Of a stretch of DNA of 64,000 bases, positions 32,101 through 40,611 are shown in pieces. How positions within the stretch are numbered: position 1 is the first letter of the stretch; each line of letters opens with the position of its first letter. The notes beneath the pieces were generated by a model that saw nothing but the letters and a program-made list of their open reading frames with translations, had not been told where the DNA came from and made no database searches. The stretch is from Hymenobacter volaticus (lineage in GTDB: Bacteria > Bacteroidota > Bacteroidia > Cytophagales > Hymenobacteraceae): the NCBI RefSeq assembly GCF_022921055.1, contig NZ_CP095063.1, forward strand, positions 248,001 through 312,000, given 5' to 3'. The position numbers and the translations under genes were made by a program.

Positions 32101-32202
32101 GAACCCGGTAGCGGCCAAGCTTTCCCTGGGCATTGCTACCGCCAACCCGCAAAGAGAAGCAGCCAGCACCAAGCTATTAGCGTGAGGTAAGGGAATTTTC
32201 AT
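29149..32202 (-). CDS. SusC/RagA-family TonB-linked outer-membrane transporter
   Basis: TonB-dependent oligosaccharide importer. ATG at 32202 (MKIPLPHANSLVLAASLCGL) is preferred over the frame's upstream extension to 32292, which runs through the operator at 32260. Order: signal, carboxypeptidase-D-like domain (IKGRVVDNKGAALPGVNVVVKGTTSG), plug (GDVVVVGYGTQRRADLTSSVASV; VLIDGIPGTLNTVAPEDIESIDVLKDGSAAAIYGTRG holds the family motif), then a long barrel ending VRTFTLGANLTF. 1017 residues, normal for SusC. The first partner in the operon is SusD. Energised by TonB-ExbBD encoded elsewhere. Confidence 0.96.
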   Translation of the reverse strand: MKIPLPHANSLVLAASLCGLAVAMPRESLAATGFKLVFQADGPIKGRVVDNKGAALPGVNVVVKGTTSGAQTDADGNYSLTAPDNAVLVFSFVGSTAQEITVGGRTVINVTLQPDTKALGDVVVVGYGTQRRADLTSSVASVKEESFIKGATKDAGQLLQGKVAGLTVSSPSGDPTANSQILLRGTATLNSSTQPLVLIDGIPGTLNTVAPEDIESIDVLKDGSAAAIYGTRGTNGVILITTRRPKGNIDPTIEYSGYVSTQRIARRPEMLTASEYRQRLGEGVAFTDQGSSTDWIKEISQKPLIHVHNVTFKGGNAQTNYLINGNYRYFEGIFQKSDNRTFTGRADINHAMFDGRVKVNLGILNSNNRYTATVDGGNFGIPDGGNFGEGRAFNGYTYRQAVIRNPTAPIYNPDGTYAQQLSLFNYENPLSRLYESDGQNSYQNTRLNGSLAWEPIDNLQLKALTSNTRYNQVRGYSETKQHPSTLRDGLNGYASRGTTQVVEKLAELTAAYNRSFGEHRVSVLGGYSYQQNTSENYYQSNWDFPTDLFTYNNIGIGNALRLGRAPMYSDKNQWNLVGFFGRVTYNYKEKYLLLASVRREASSRFLGAEQPWGTFPAVSVGWRINQENFLQDATFLDDLKLRAGYGVTGTAPNSSFLGVARLGYTGYFLSNGTWVQALSPVSNPNPSLRWEEKHETNVGLDYSFFKGRIGGTLDYYIRRTNGLLYDYQVPSPPNLFTTTTANVGSMENKGFEVLLNLIPVQTKSFVWNSSFNFSTNRNKLVSLTNDLYTLTNNFFTTGYTGEPIQTYTHRVEVGKRLGDFYGYKVVDVTDDGQWIYENKSGERLPYSQFTHSEDDKQVLGNGLPKYYAGWNNNFQYKRLDLGITMRGAFGYQILNFQRMYYENTGVTQYNRLSTAYDKVFDKAVLATSMPLEYNSYYIEDGDFWKIDNITLGYNFKPNLVKHVKNMRLYVSTLNTFTITGYSGIDPEVNRIGLAAGNDERDKYPTVRTFTLGANLTF

Positions 32203-32259
32203 ACGCAAAGTGTTAAGAGAAAAGTTTGAAGCGCGGGAGAGCTGCCCGTCAGCGTAAGA

Positions 32260-32273
32260 CACAATCGATTGTG
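32260..32273. promoter_or_regulatory. Predicted LacI-type operator upstream of susC
   Basis: CACAATCGATTGTG, a perfect 14-bp palindrome with a central CG, lies 57 bases before the susC ATG at 32202. The core CAATCGATTG recurs at 34569 and, with one change, at 34669, the gap that holds the divergent LacI-type gene. Even palindromes with central CG are typical of LacI-family operators; binding is inferred. Confidence 0.7.
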
Positions 32274-32372
32274 CAACCAAAATTGACAGCACGCAGGCTT
32301 ATAAAGGGGGTTTCTAGTTGCAAGGTACCGGACCCATCGGCTCTGGCACCTAGCTTGTTAGAGTGCTATTCT

Positions 32373-34412
32373 TTATTTATTGACTACCACTTCGGTTGCT
32401 GGCTGGCTAACCAAGTCCACGTCCGTCACGCGCTGCGGAAACCACACGGTCATCTCGCCTTTGCCGCGATTGGCCCAGGCATAGTAGGGGATAGCCGTTA
32501 GCTTCTGCTGCACGGTGCTAACGGTGTTGTTGGCGGCATCCACTTTCACCGCCGGTACGGTAGCGGTTAGCTCCACCACGCCGTTGAGCACGGCGGGCTG
32601 GTAGGAAGCGGCGAAGGTGGTGGCAGTCGGCACAATCAAGTTGCTGGTTTTGCCTTCATTGTCTTTCCACTCGGCGCAATACATAACTGGTCCGCGTTGC
32701 AGGGCTGCTTTAGCCAAGTCGTCTTTCACCTTGGGGTTGGCGACTACCTGGCGGACTTCCATAGGCAGCGTCACATCGACCACGTCGTTTTTGCGCCACT
32801 TTTTGGCTAACATGGCGTAGCCGTTCTTTACCGTGTACGGTATAGGTTTGCCATTGATCTTGATAGCGACTTTCTCCTTGGACGGCGTCGCAAACGTGTA
32901 CAAGTCCGAAGGCATGGCCTCGTTGCGTGCCCAGCCCGGAATCCGCACCAACAAATTGAAATCGGTGGTAGCAGTCGGGTTCACGGTGAACTTCAGGCCC
33001 CCATCCCAGGGATAGTTGTTTTGCTGAGTAAGCTGCACCTTCTGCTTGTTGACGAGCAAGTCGGTTTCACCGCTCACAAACAGATTGACGTACACGTTCT
33101 GGCCTTTTTGGGCGTACACGTAGCCGGGCAGCGAAGGAAACAGGCGGGCGAGGTTGGTAGGGCAGCACGAGCAATCAAACCAGCCCGCCCGCTCCGGCTC
33201 AGTTTGCGCGAAGCTGAAGCTGTTCTTGACCTGCATGGCGTTAGAGTAAAAGAACGACTTGCCATCGAGGCCCACGCCCGAGAGCAGGCCGTTGTAGAGC
33301 ACCTTCTCCATGATGTCGGCGTACTTAGCTTCGCCGTGGAGCTGGAACATGCGCTGGTTCCAGTAGATGTCGGCTACAGAGGCGCAGGTTTCGTTGTAAG
33401 CTGTGTTGTTGGGCAACTCGTAGTTGCCCCCGAACCGTTCGCCGCCGGGCACCGCGCCCGTCCCGCCCGTCACGTAGAATTTCTTGCTCACCATGTTGTT
33501 CCAAATGCTGTCCACGGCGGCCAGCATGCGCTTATCGTTGGTAAGGGCGGCTACGTCGGCCATGGCCGAGTACAGGTATTCGGCGCGAACGGCGTGGCCA
33601 ATGGCTTCGCGCTGGTCGTACACCGATTTATCGTCTTGCCAGTACTGCCCGTTTTTCCACACGTCTTTGCTCTTGGCGTCGTAGCCTTTGTATTGGCCGC
33701 GCTGCTCGAGAAAGAACTTGGCCGTGCTTAAATACTCGGGCTTGCTGGTTACGCGGTAGAGCTTCACGAGGCCCATTTCTACAATCTCGTGGCCCGGGGC
33801 TACGCTGCGCTTGCTCGGCCCGAACACCGAGCACACCAGGTCGGCATTCTTGAGGGCAATATTCAATAAGTTCTTCTTGCCGGTGGCCTGGTAGTGCGCG
33901 ACGGCGGCTTCGTAGAGGTGACCTGAGTTATACAGCTCGTGGCTGAGCTCCCGCTCTTTTTCCCAGCGTTCTTTGCCAGCCCACGCGTGCGGATGCGCCG
34001 GATCGATGGTGCGGGCCGTGTAGAGGTAGCCATCGGGCTCTTGCGCCGCGGCCACTTTAGCTATCAACGCATCCACATAGGCTTCGAGCTTCTCGTCCGG
34101 GTACAAGCTCATCGAATACGATGCTCCTTCGATGGTCTTGTAAATATCGGTGTCGTCGAAGGGGAAGGTGGTAGCAAACTTGCCCGACTTAGCCGCGGCC
34201 ATTTCAAAGTTCTTCACCCGGTTGGTGGCCTCGCAGCGCTGAAACGACGCCGGGATAGTCACGTCGGTGTTGGTTTTCAGGCGCGGCAGCCAGAAGTTGT
34301 CGGCCAGCTTCACCTTGGTAAACGAAACGGCCTGAATGGGGTAGTCCGCTTGTTGAGCCAGCGCCGCAGTGGTTAAACTAAGCGCCAGGGTGGTGAGGGT
34401 AATTTTGCCCAT
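32373..34412 (-). CDS. Secreted GH127 beta-L-arabinofuranosidase
   Basis: Releases beta-L-arabinofuranose, classically from arabinooligosaccharides on hydroxyproline of plant glycoproteins. ATG at 34412 gives MGKITLTTLALSLTTAALAQQ, a signal peptide. Barrel motifs: WLPRLKTNTDV, FDDTDIYKTIEGASYSM, EPDGYLYTARTI, SGHLYEAAVAHYQATG. The zinc/thiolate site is visible: Glu341 and Cys343 in NETCAS, and Cys416-Cys417 in FDCSCCPTNLAR, matching the Glu and Cys cluster known for the family, where one Cys is the nucleophile. Intact, 679 residues. Upstream of susC on the same strand, with operators on both sides of its promoter region. Confidence 0.93.
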   Translation of the reverse strand: MGKITLTTLALSLTTAALAQQADYPIQAVSFTKVKLADNFWLPRLKTNTDVTIPASFQRCEATNRVKNFEMAAAKSGKFATTFPFDDTDIYKTIEGASYSMSLYPDEKLEAYVDALIAKVAAAQEPDGYLYTARTIDPAHPHAWAGKERWEKERELSHELYNSGHLYEAAVAHYQATGKKNLLNIALKNADLVCSVFGPSKRSVAPGHEIVEMGLVKLYRVTSKPEYLSTAKFFLEQRGQYKGYDAKSKDVWKNGQYWQDDKSVYDQREAIGHAVRAEYLYSAMADVAALTNDKRMLAAVDSIWNNMVSKKFYVTGGTGAVPGGERFGGNYELPNNTAYNETCASVADIYWNQRMFQLHGEAKYADIMEKVLYNGLLSGVGLDGKSFFYSNAMQVKNSFSFAQTEPERAGWFDCSCCPTNLARLFPSLPGYVYAQKGQNVYVNLFVSGETDLLVNKQKVQLTQQNNYPWDGGLKFTVNPTATTDFNLLVRIPGWARNEAMPSDLYTFATPSKEKVAIKINGKPIPYTVKNGYAMLAKKWRKNDVVDVTLPMEVRQVVANPKVKDDLAKAALQRGPVMYCAEWKDNEGKTSNLIVPTATTFAASYQPAVLNGVVELTATVPAVKVDAANNTVSTVQQKLTAIPYYAWANRGKGEMTVWFPQRVTDVDLVSQPATEVVVNK

Positions 34413-34568
34413 AAACAACGAGAAGAAGTTAAGTGACGGCGGAGGGAGGCTGCTAGGTATTCACACCGGGCAGGGAGCAGGGCAGCAAGACCAAGCGAAG
34501 AGCAAGCCAAAAGCACAGGCTTGGACGGGTGCGATTTGTACAAACATATCTTTTAAAAATATACTGCG

Positions 34569-34578
34569 CAATCGATTG
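34569..34578. promoter_or_regulatory. Predicted LacI-type operator upstream of GH127 gene
   Basis: CAATCGATTG, a perfect 10-bp palindrome within GCGCAATCGATTGAGC, located 157 bases before the GH127 start and 219 bases before the lacI-type start. Same core as the site at 32260. Confidence 0.65.
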
Positions 34579-34668
34579 AGCAAAAAAAGCGAAATATTCG
34601 CAGGATTTATAACAGCGAATAAGCCAACACATTAGCGTTTACAGCAAGCCGTCTTATTAGAGACGGCG

Positions 34669-34678
34669 CAAACGATTG
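34669..34678. promoter_or_regulatory. Predicted second operator near lacI-type gene
   Basis: CAAACGATTG differs from the CAATCGATTG core by one base. Its centre is exactly 100 bases to the right of the 34569 site, about ten helical turns, a spacing compatible with looping or cooperative binding. It lies 119 bases before the regulator's start and may serve autoregulation. Confidence 0.55.
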
Positions 34679-34796
34679 TTTAGTATCCATTTACTTGCTA
34701 AGCTCCCCGCTGCCAGTCCTAATGCTAGTGCAATAGAGTTAAGTATGCCTTGCGCTCCCCTTTATATATTGCCTTTCGCGTTAAACAAAGCACACC

Positions 34797-35834
34797 TTGG
34801 GCAAAGGAAAACAAACCAACCAGCCTTCTTTAACTGATTTGGCCAAGCTGCTTGGACTCTCTGTCTCGGGTGTTTCGCGGGCGTTAAACAACGATCCGCG
34901 TATCAGCCAGGCCACCAAGAAACGAGTGCAAGCACTGGCCCAGCAGCTAAACTACCAGCCCAACCACCTAGCGGCCGGACTGCGCAGAGGCAAAAGCAAG
35001 CTGCTCGGGGTTATCGTGCCCTTTATTGACGGCCGCTTTTTTGCCGTTGTTATCAAGGGCATCGAACTAGCCGCCAGCCGAGCCGGCTTCAGCGTCATTA
35101 TTTGTCAATCAAACGAGGACGTAGCCCACGAACGGCAGAATATCGAAACGTTGCTCAGTGCGCAGGTAGAAGGTATTTTGGTTTCTATATCGCGCACCAC
35201 GCATGATTTTGCGCATTTCGAGAAGGTGCAGCAGCGGGGTATTCCCTTGGTGTTCTTCGACCGAATTTTGGTGGGTACCCGCGTGAATGCCGTGGTGCTT
35301 GATGATTATGCGGGGGGCTTTCTAGCAACCCAGCACCTGATCGAGCAAGGATGCCAACGCATTGGGCACTTCGCCGGGCCCCAACAGTTAGGCATTTATG
35401 CACACCGCCGGCAAGGGTACCTCGACGCCTTACGGAAGCATGGGCTGCCTCTGGCTGAAGAGTTCATTGTGTACTGCGACCCCATTGCGCTGGATACGGG
35501 CAAGCAAGCAATGCAAAAACTACTGCAGTTGCCGGAGCGTCCGGACGCCATTTTCTCGGCCAGTGATGCGGCGGCGGTGGGGGCGCTTCAGTTACTGGAA
35601 GAACAGCAGTTACGGGTGCCGCAGGACGTGGCTCTGGTTGGTTTCAGCAACGAAATGTTCACATCTCTCACCAAGCCCTTAATTACTTCGGTTGATCAAT
35701 GCTGCGAGCAAATGGGGCAGGCAGCCGTGCGCTTGTTTCTGCAATTAGGGCAAGAGCCGAAAAGCCAAGCGCCGCAACACGTAGTCTTGCAGCCCGAGTT
35801 GTGCATCCGGGCCTCCTCTCTTCGCAACACCTGA
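34797..35834 (+). CDS. LacI-family transcriptional regulator
   Basis: 345 residues. N-terminal HTH and hinge: PSLTDLAKLLGLSVSGVSRALNN, ISQATKKRVQALAQQLNYQPNHLAAGLRRGKS. The periplasmic-binding-protein-like ligand domain follows: LLGVIVPFIDGRFFAVVIKGIE, GILVSIS, IPLVFFDR, VLDDYAGGFLATQHLIEQGCQRIGHFAG, DAIFSASDAAAVGALQ, VALVGFSNE. The start is a TTG at 34797, since an in-frame stop at 34782 leaves no ATG. Divergent from the GH127-susC-susD run, it is the obvious local regulator, released or activated by a sugar, probably L-arabinose or a related oligosaccharide (inference). Unusual because many such loci use hybrid two-component or ECF/anti-sigma control. Confidence 0.92.
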   Translation: MGKGKQTNQPSLTDLAKLLGLSVSGVSRALNNDPRISQATKKRVQALAQQLNYQPNHLAAGLRRGKSKLLGVIVPFIDGRFFAVVIKGIELAASRAGFSVIICQSNEDVAHERQNIETLLSAQVEGILVSISRTTHDFAHFEKVQQRGIPLVFFDRILVGTRVNAVVLDDYAGGFLATQHLIEQGCQRIGHFAGPQQLGIYAHRRQGYLDALRKHGLPLAEEFIVYCDPIALDTGKQAMQKLLQLPERPDAIFSASDAAAVGALQLLEEQQLRVPQDVALVGFSNEMFTSLTKPLITSVDQCCEQMGQAAVRLFLQLGQEPKSQAPQHVVLQPELCIRASSLRNT

Positions 35835-35864
35835 TCTAATGGTTGGGCTACTTGGCGTTACTGC

Positions 35865-37519
35865 TTAGTCGATCAGCACCCCGATGTAGGCGTTGAAAGT
35901 GTCGACTTCAAAGTTGTCTTTGGTGAGACCAGGGATGCCGAGGGGTTTGAAGGCGGTAGTCGGCGTCACGAAGCGGTACTCGCCGCCTTTTTGGCGCACC
36001 CGCACGGGCATAGTAAAGCCGGGCACATCAGCCACCCACCGCCCCAGAGCCTCGCCCTTGTCGAAGCGCACTTCCAAGGTCGGGATGTTGGGGTGGTGCA
36101 GATACTGCTCGAACATTTTGGTGAAGTCCTGGCCGCTTTGCTGGTTGATGTAGTTGATAACTTGGGTGCCGTTAACGGTTTGGTGGTAGAAGGTTTTGTT
36201 GAGGCCCCGCAGAATCTGCCGCCACTTCTCGTCGTCGTTAATAAGGGTGCGGGTCATGTTCAGCAGGTTGCCGCCCTTGGGGTACATGTCGCCGGAGCCC
36301 TCGTTGTTTACGTTGAACACGCCCACAATGGGGGCGTCGTTGGCGATGCCCAGGCGGGTGCCGTGCACGTATTCCTGGCCGGCTTGCTTGCCGAACAAAC
36401 TTTCCACAAACAGGCTTTCCGAGTAGTTGGTGAAGCTCTCGTGCACCCACATGTCGGCCAGATCCTTGGAGGTGATGTTGTTGCCGAACCACTCGTGCCC
36501 GCTTTCGTGAATGATGATAAAGTCCCACTTCAGACCCCAGCCCGTGCCCGATAAGTCGCGGCCCCGGTAGCCGTTGTCGAACTTGTTGCCGTAGGCTACG
36601 GCACTCTGGTGCTCCATGCCCAAGTGCGGCGACTCGACTAGCTTGTAGCCATCCTCATAGAACGGGTAGGGCCCAAACCAGTGCTCCATGGACTTGAGCA
36701 TGGGCTTCACGTTGGCCGCGAACTGCTGTTTAGCTTTCGGCAAGCTCTCGGGCAGCACCCAATAATCCAGCGTCAGCTTGCCCTTTTCGCCCTGGTAGGT
36801 GTCGCCGAAGTGCTGGAAGTCGCCAACGTTCAGGGCCACGCAGTAGTTGTTGATGGGGCTGGCGACAAACCAATCGAAACGAGTAGCGCCGCCTGGCAGC
36901 TTGGTAGTTTTGCGCAGGCGCCCGTTTGATACGTCTTTGAGTCCTTTAGGCACTGTCACGCTGATTAGCATGCTGTCGACTTCGTCAGCCTGGTGGTCTT
37001 TGGTGGGCCACCAGATGCTCGCTCCCACGACCTGGCAGGCCGAGGCCACCCACGGTTTGCCTTGCTTGTCCTGGGCGTACACCAGCCCCCGTCCCAGGGA
37101 GCCCGCTTCGCCTCGGTGGGGCTACCCGAGTATTGCACCGTAAACGAGTCCTGGGTGCCCTGCTTGATAGGCTGCGGGAAAGTGACGAACACTGCATTCA
37201 CTTCGCGGGTAAACGGTACCGACTGTCCGTGGTACAGTACCTTGTCCACGGCCAGGTTGGCGAAGAGGTCGAACTGCAAGCGCGTGAAATCCTGCGTGGC
37301 CGTGAAGCCAAACAGGTTGGAACCGCTGATAAACTTGCGAGCCGGGTCCAACTTCACGTCGAGGTGATAGTAGTGCAGGTCGTAGCAGGTGCGCAGCGGC
37401 GTGAGGGCCCCGCGCAAGGTATCGGCCCGGGTAAAGGTCGGTGGGGCGGGCGTTTGGGCATGTGCCTGCTCGAGTAAACCGATGCTAACCAGCAGGAGCA
37501 AAGCCTTTTTTAGGGCCAT
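35865..37519 (-). CDS. Secreted M1-family zinc aminopeptidase (frame broken at 37086-37090)
   Basis: Gluzincin metallopeptidase of about 551 residues once one base is added to CCCCC at 37086-37090, which joins APWDGG to LVYAQDKQGKPWV. Signal peptide MALKKALLLLVSIGLLEQAHAQ. M1 landmarks: YHLDVKLDPARKFISGSNLFGF, the substrate loop GMEHQSAVAYGN (GMEN in most members), and the zinc site HESGHEWFGNN with the third ligand Glu in WVHESFTNYSE. Shorter than full aminopeptidase N, fitting the two-to-three-domain secreted forms of Bacteroidota. It lies 51 bases downstream of the GH146-like gene on the same strand, suggesting joint attack on a glycoprotein. Confidence 0.88.
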
Positions 37520-37570
37520 ACGAGAAAGTAAAACTTAGTTGATTGATTTACAGCTTACCTCAGCTACCGA

Positions 37571-39943
37571 CTACTGCTGCACGTTGCGGATGCCGTACAC
37601 CGGGCCGGCGCTGTTTTTCGGCTTGGCTTGGAAAGTAACTTTCACTTGCTGCTTGCCCTTGGTTAGTGCCGGCGGAATGGGGTAAGAAATGTCGTAGAAG
37701 CGGCTCTCCTTGTACTTGTTAAGGTCTTCGGTGGCGATCTTCTCGCCTTCAACCAGCACGTCGAATACACGGCCGCGGTTATCCATGCCCCAATATGTGA
37801 GCAGCAGCGTATTAGCTTTGGTCGGAGCTACTTTCAGGGTGAAGGTCATGTTGCCGCCCTCGTTCACCATGCGCCATTTGCGGCCGTGCTCCTCGCCGGT
37901 TTCGGCCTTCTCGGTGATGGTGAAGTTGTGGTCGCGCTCGGGCTGCATTTCGCCCACGCGCAGCACGTCTACGGTTTGGGCTTCCAGTTCTTGCTGCTTT
38001 TTGCGGGCTGCCTCGTACACGCGCTGCTGAGTGGCCCACTTTTCGGGAGTAAAGACGTCCCAGTACACGGTGTAGTACTCGTTGCCGGTTTGGTTGAAAG
38101 GAATCAAGGGCACGTCGTTGGGCACCCCGAGGCCGGCGGTTTGGAACCGTAGCTGTTTAGCATCCACCGGTTTCACCCAGTCGTTCACGCTGTTGTTGGC
38201 GGTTACGAGCACGGGCACGCCGGTAACGGGCTCCGGCTCGGTGTTGCCGAGCACGCCGGCCAGCAGCGTTGGGCCGTAGAACAGCGCCCGGCGGTCGGGG
38301 TTATCGGGTAGGGCTTCGGTATAGAAGTCGGCGGGCAAGGTCAGCTCCACCCGGTCCTGGGTTTTCCATTTTCGGTCGAGTACGAGGTAGCCCTCCGCAT
38401 CCGGGGTCACGGCTTCCACTTTGCCGTTCACGCGCACTTGTGGGTTCTTGGTCCACTTGGGATGACGTAGGCGCAGCTTGAAGGTCCGGGGCTTAGCAGC
38501 CGTGACCGTAAACGTGATTTGGTTGTTGGCGGGCAGTTGGCTTTCCTGGCGCAGAGTTATGCCTTTCTCCTGCCAGGCTAGCTCTGAGGGAACAAACAAA
38601 CTGACGTATAAGCTACCGTCCGCGCCCTGGAAGTAGATGTTCTCGGCGTACTTCACGTGGTTTTCCATGCCCGAGCCCACGCAGCAAGTAAACGTGTTGA
38701 ACTCGTCGCTGTAGGTTTTGCGGCCCCCCATGCGTAGCGGCACGAAGTAAGTGGTCATGCCGGTTTCGTGGTGCTGTGAAGCCAAGATGTGGTTGTAAAG
38801 CCCCTTTTCGTAGTAATCCATCAACTTCGCCGAGGGCTGCTGGGCAAACAAGTGCTGCGTCAGCTTCAGCATGTTGTAGGTGTTGCAGGTCTCGGTGGTG
38901 TTTTCACTGAGCTTGTCGTTGAGCTTGCGCGGTTCCCCGAGGTACTCATAGTTGCTGTTGCCGCCGGTGGCATAAGAATGGTTTTCGGTCACGGTTTGCC
39001 AGAAAAAGTCGGCAATGGCGGCGTCCTTTCTGTCGCCCGTCAGCTCGTAGCGACGGGCACTGGCAATGGCCTTCGGAATCTGGGTGTTGGAGTGCTTGCC
39101 GGGCAGAATATCGGTGCGGGCGGCCAAGGGGTCGAGGATGCGCTTATCATAGAAGCGGTACGAGAGGTCGAGGTACTTCTTGTCGCCGCTCAAAGCGTAG
39201 GTGTTGGCGAGGGTTTCGGCCATGCCGCCGTACTCGCAGACCAGCATTTCCTGCATTTTCGCTTCGTCGAGGCCCTTGATGGTACTGCCCGTCCAGTCGG
39301 CAATGCCTTGGTTGACAGCGAGGGCCGCTTTGTTGTCGCAGTACAAGTACGCGTCGAGCAGGCCGGCCATGACTTTGTGCACCGTGTACCACGGCGACCA
39401 CGCCCCGTTCAAATCGAACCCGCGCGAGCGAATGTTGCCGCTGGCTACTTCGGTCCATAGCTGGTCTTCCTTTGGAATAGCGCCCACGTAGCCAGTTTTG
39501 CGGGCTTTTTGGCACTCTTCGAGTTGAGCTACGAGGTAGTCCACGCGCTGCTTGAACTCGGCGTTGCCGGTCGAAGCATAGGCCAGCGCGCAAGCCGAGA
39601 GGTAATGCCCCAACGTGTGTCCCGCCAGCCCTGACGATTCCCAGCCACCGTACCGTTTGCCTTTGGCTGGCAAACCGCTATGCTCCCGGAAGTCGGCTAG
39701 CAGTCGGTCGGGTTCTAGCTTTAGTAGATACTTCGCGTCCGCTTGCTCGGCTACTTTGAACGAGCTGTCGAGCAGCTTCACTTGAGCTAGGTTGAACGCG
39801 TAAGCTTTTACCGGCACTTGGGGCTGCACTTTCATCCGCGTATCGTGGGGGAGAGGCAGGTAGGTTTGTGCTTCCGCTACGGGGCCGCTCAAAGCACCTA
39901 GCAGCAAGGACAGCAACCAAGCGCGGGTTGAAAGTAGGGTCAT
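37571..39943 (-). CDS. Secreted GH146-like beta-L-arabinofuranosidase with C-terminal DUF6805-like domain
   Basis: 790 residues, intact. ATG at 39943 starts a signal peptide (MTLLSTRAWLLSLLLGALSG). Barrel: VKLLDSSFKVAEQADAKYLL, YGGWESSGLAGHTLGHYLSA, GAWSPWYTVHKVMAGLLDAY. The active site resembles the GH127 clan: Glu351-Thr-Cys353 in NTTETCNTYNMLKL and Cys420-Cys421 in FTCCVGSGMENHVKY, as in GH146 enzymes from Bacteroides. Residues about 660-790 (RVGEMQPERDHNFTI, LLLTYWGMDNRGRVFDVLVEG, GIRNVQQ) form a beta-sandwich like DUF6805. It differs from the GH127 enzyme at 32373, so the locus has two members of this clan. Precedes the M1 peptidase. Confidence 0.9.
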   Translation of the reverse strand: MTLLSTRAWLLSLLLGALSGPVAEAQTYLPLPHDTRMKVQPQVPVKAYAFNLAQVKLLDSSFKVAEQADAKYLLKLEPDRLLADFREHSGLPAKGKRYGGWESSGLAGHTLGHYLSACALAYASTGNAEFKQRVDYLVAQLEECQKARKTGYVGAIPKEDQLWTEVASGNIRSRGFDLNGAWSPWYTVHKVMAGLLDAYLYCDNKAALAVNQGIADWTGSTIKGLDEAKMQEMLVCEYGGMAETLANTYALSGDKKYLDLSYRFYDKRILDPLAARTDILPGKHSNTQIPKAIASARRYELTGDRKDAAIADFFWQTVTENHSYATGGNSNYEYLGEPRKLNDKLSENTTETCNTYNMLKLTQHLFAQQPSAKLMDYYEKGLYNHILASQHHETGMTTYFVPLRMGGRKTYSDEFNTFTCCVGSGMENHVKYAENIYFQGADGSLYVSLFVPSELAWQEKGITLRQESQLPANNQITFTVTAAKPRTFKLRLRHPKWTKNPQVRVNGKVEAVTPDAEGYLVLDRKWKTQDRVELTLPADFYTEALPDNPDRRALFYGPTLLAGVLGNTEPEPVTGVPVLVTANNSVNDWVKPVDAKQLRFQTAGLGVPNDVPLIPFNQTGNEYYTVYWDVFTPEKWATQQRVYEAARKKQQELEAQTVDVLRVGEMQPERDHNFTITEKAETGEEHGRKWRMVNEGGNMTFTLKVAPTKANTLLLTYWGMDNRGRVFDVLVEGEKIATEDLNKYKESRFYDISYPIPPALTKGKQQVKVTFQAKPKNSAGPVYGIRNVQQ

Positions 39944-40209
39944 GGCCAAGGAAAAAGCAAGGGTGAAGAAAAGAGCAGATCCGTAAGAGGGGCAATGGCA
40001 ATGCCTATGTGCTTCTGCAGGTCAACTCCCTAAACTATAAAATAAGGCACCTATCTAGGATAAAATGGTAGTTTAAAGAGCACAATCTTTAAAAAGCGCT
40101 TCACCTACTAGATGTAGCCGGTAAGTGAAGTAAGCGCTGTATTTCAGGCCGCAACCAGTGATAGTTACGCCCACATAGGATTAAGTAGGGTACCCATATA
40201 CTTTGTGTC

Positions 40210-40559
40210 ATGCACACTCCCCAAGAACTCATTAAACAAGCGTACGCGGCTTTCAACGCGCGCGACATCCCGACGGTCTTGGCCACGCTTCACCCTCAAG
40301 TACGCTGGGCCCGGGCCTGGGAAGGCGACTATGCCACCGGTCACGAGGAAGTGCGCGCTTACTGGCAGCGACAATGGCAGGAACTCGATCCGCACGTTGA
40401 ACCCACGCAAATCATTGAATTACCCGATGGCCGTTTGGAAGTCAGGGTGCAGCAAGTGGTGAAAGACATGCAGGGGCCCTCGTCTTTGAGGGCCTGGTGA
40501 CGCATGTGTACACCCTGCAGCACGGCCTGCTCCAGCAAATGGATATCGCGCCAAGCTAG
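40210..40559 (+). CDS. SnoaL/NTF2-like small protein (frame broken at 40477-40479)
   Basis: Begins MHTPQELIKQAYAAFNARDIPTVLATLHPQVRW, the typical first two helices and strand of SnoaL-like folds, then GHEEVRAYWQRQWQEL. The uninterrupted frame stops at 40500 after QGPSSLRAW. One added base in GGGGCCC (about 40473-40479) continues as QGPLVFEGLVTHVYTLQHGLLQQMDIAP to a stop at 40559, about 116 residues, a normal length. Function not assignable: members include cyclases, hydrolases and binding proteins. Stands alone, followed by a strong terminator. Confidence 0.8.
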
Positions 40560-40611
40560 CTCCTGGCGCTACAGAATACAGCGTTCTGAGTGTACTAGCC
40601 TGCGCAAAAAG

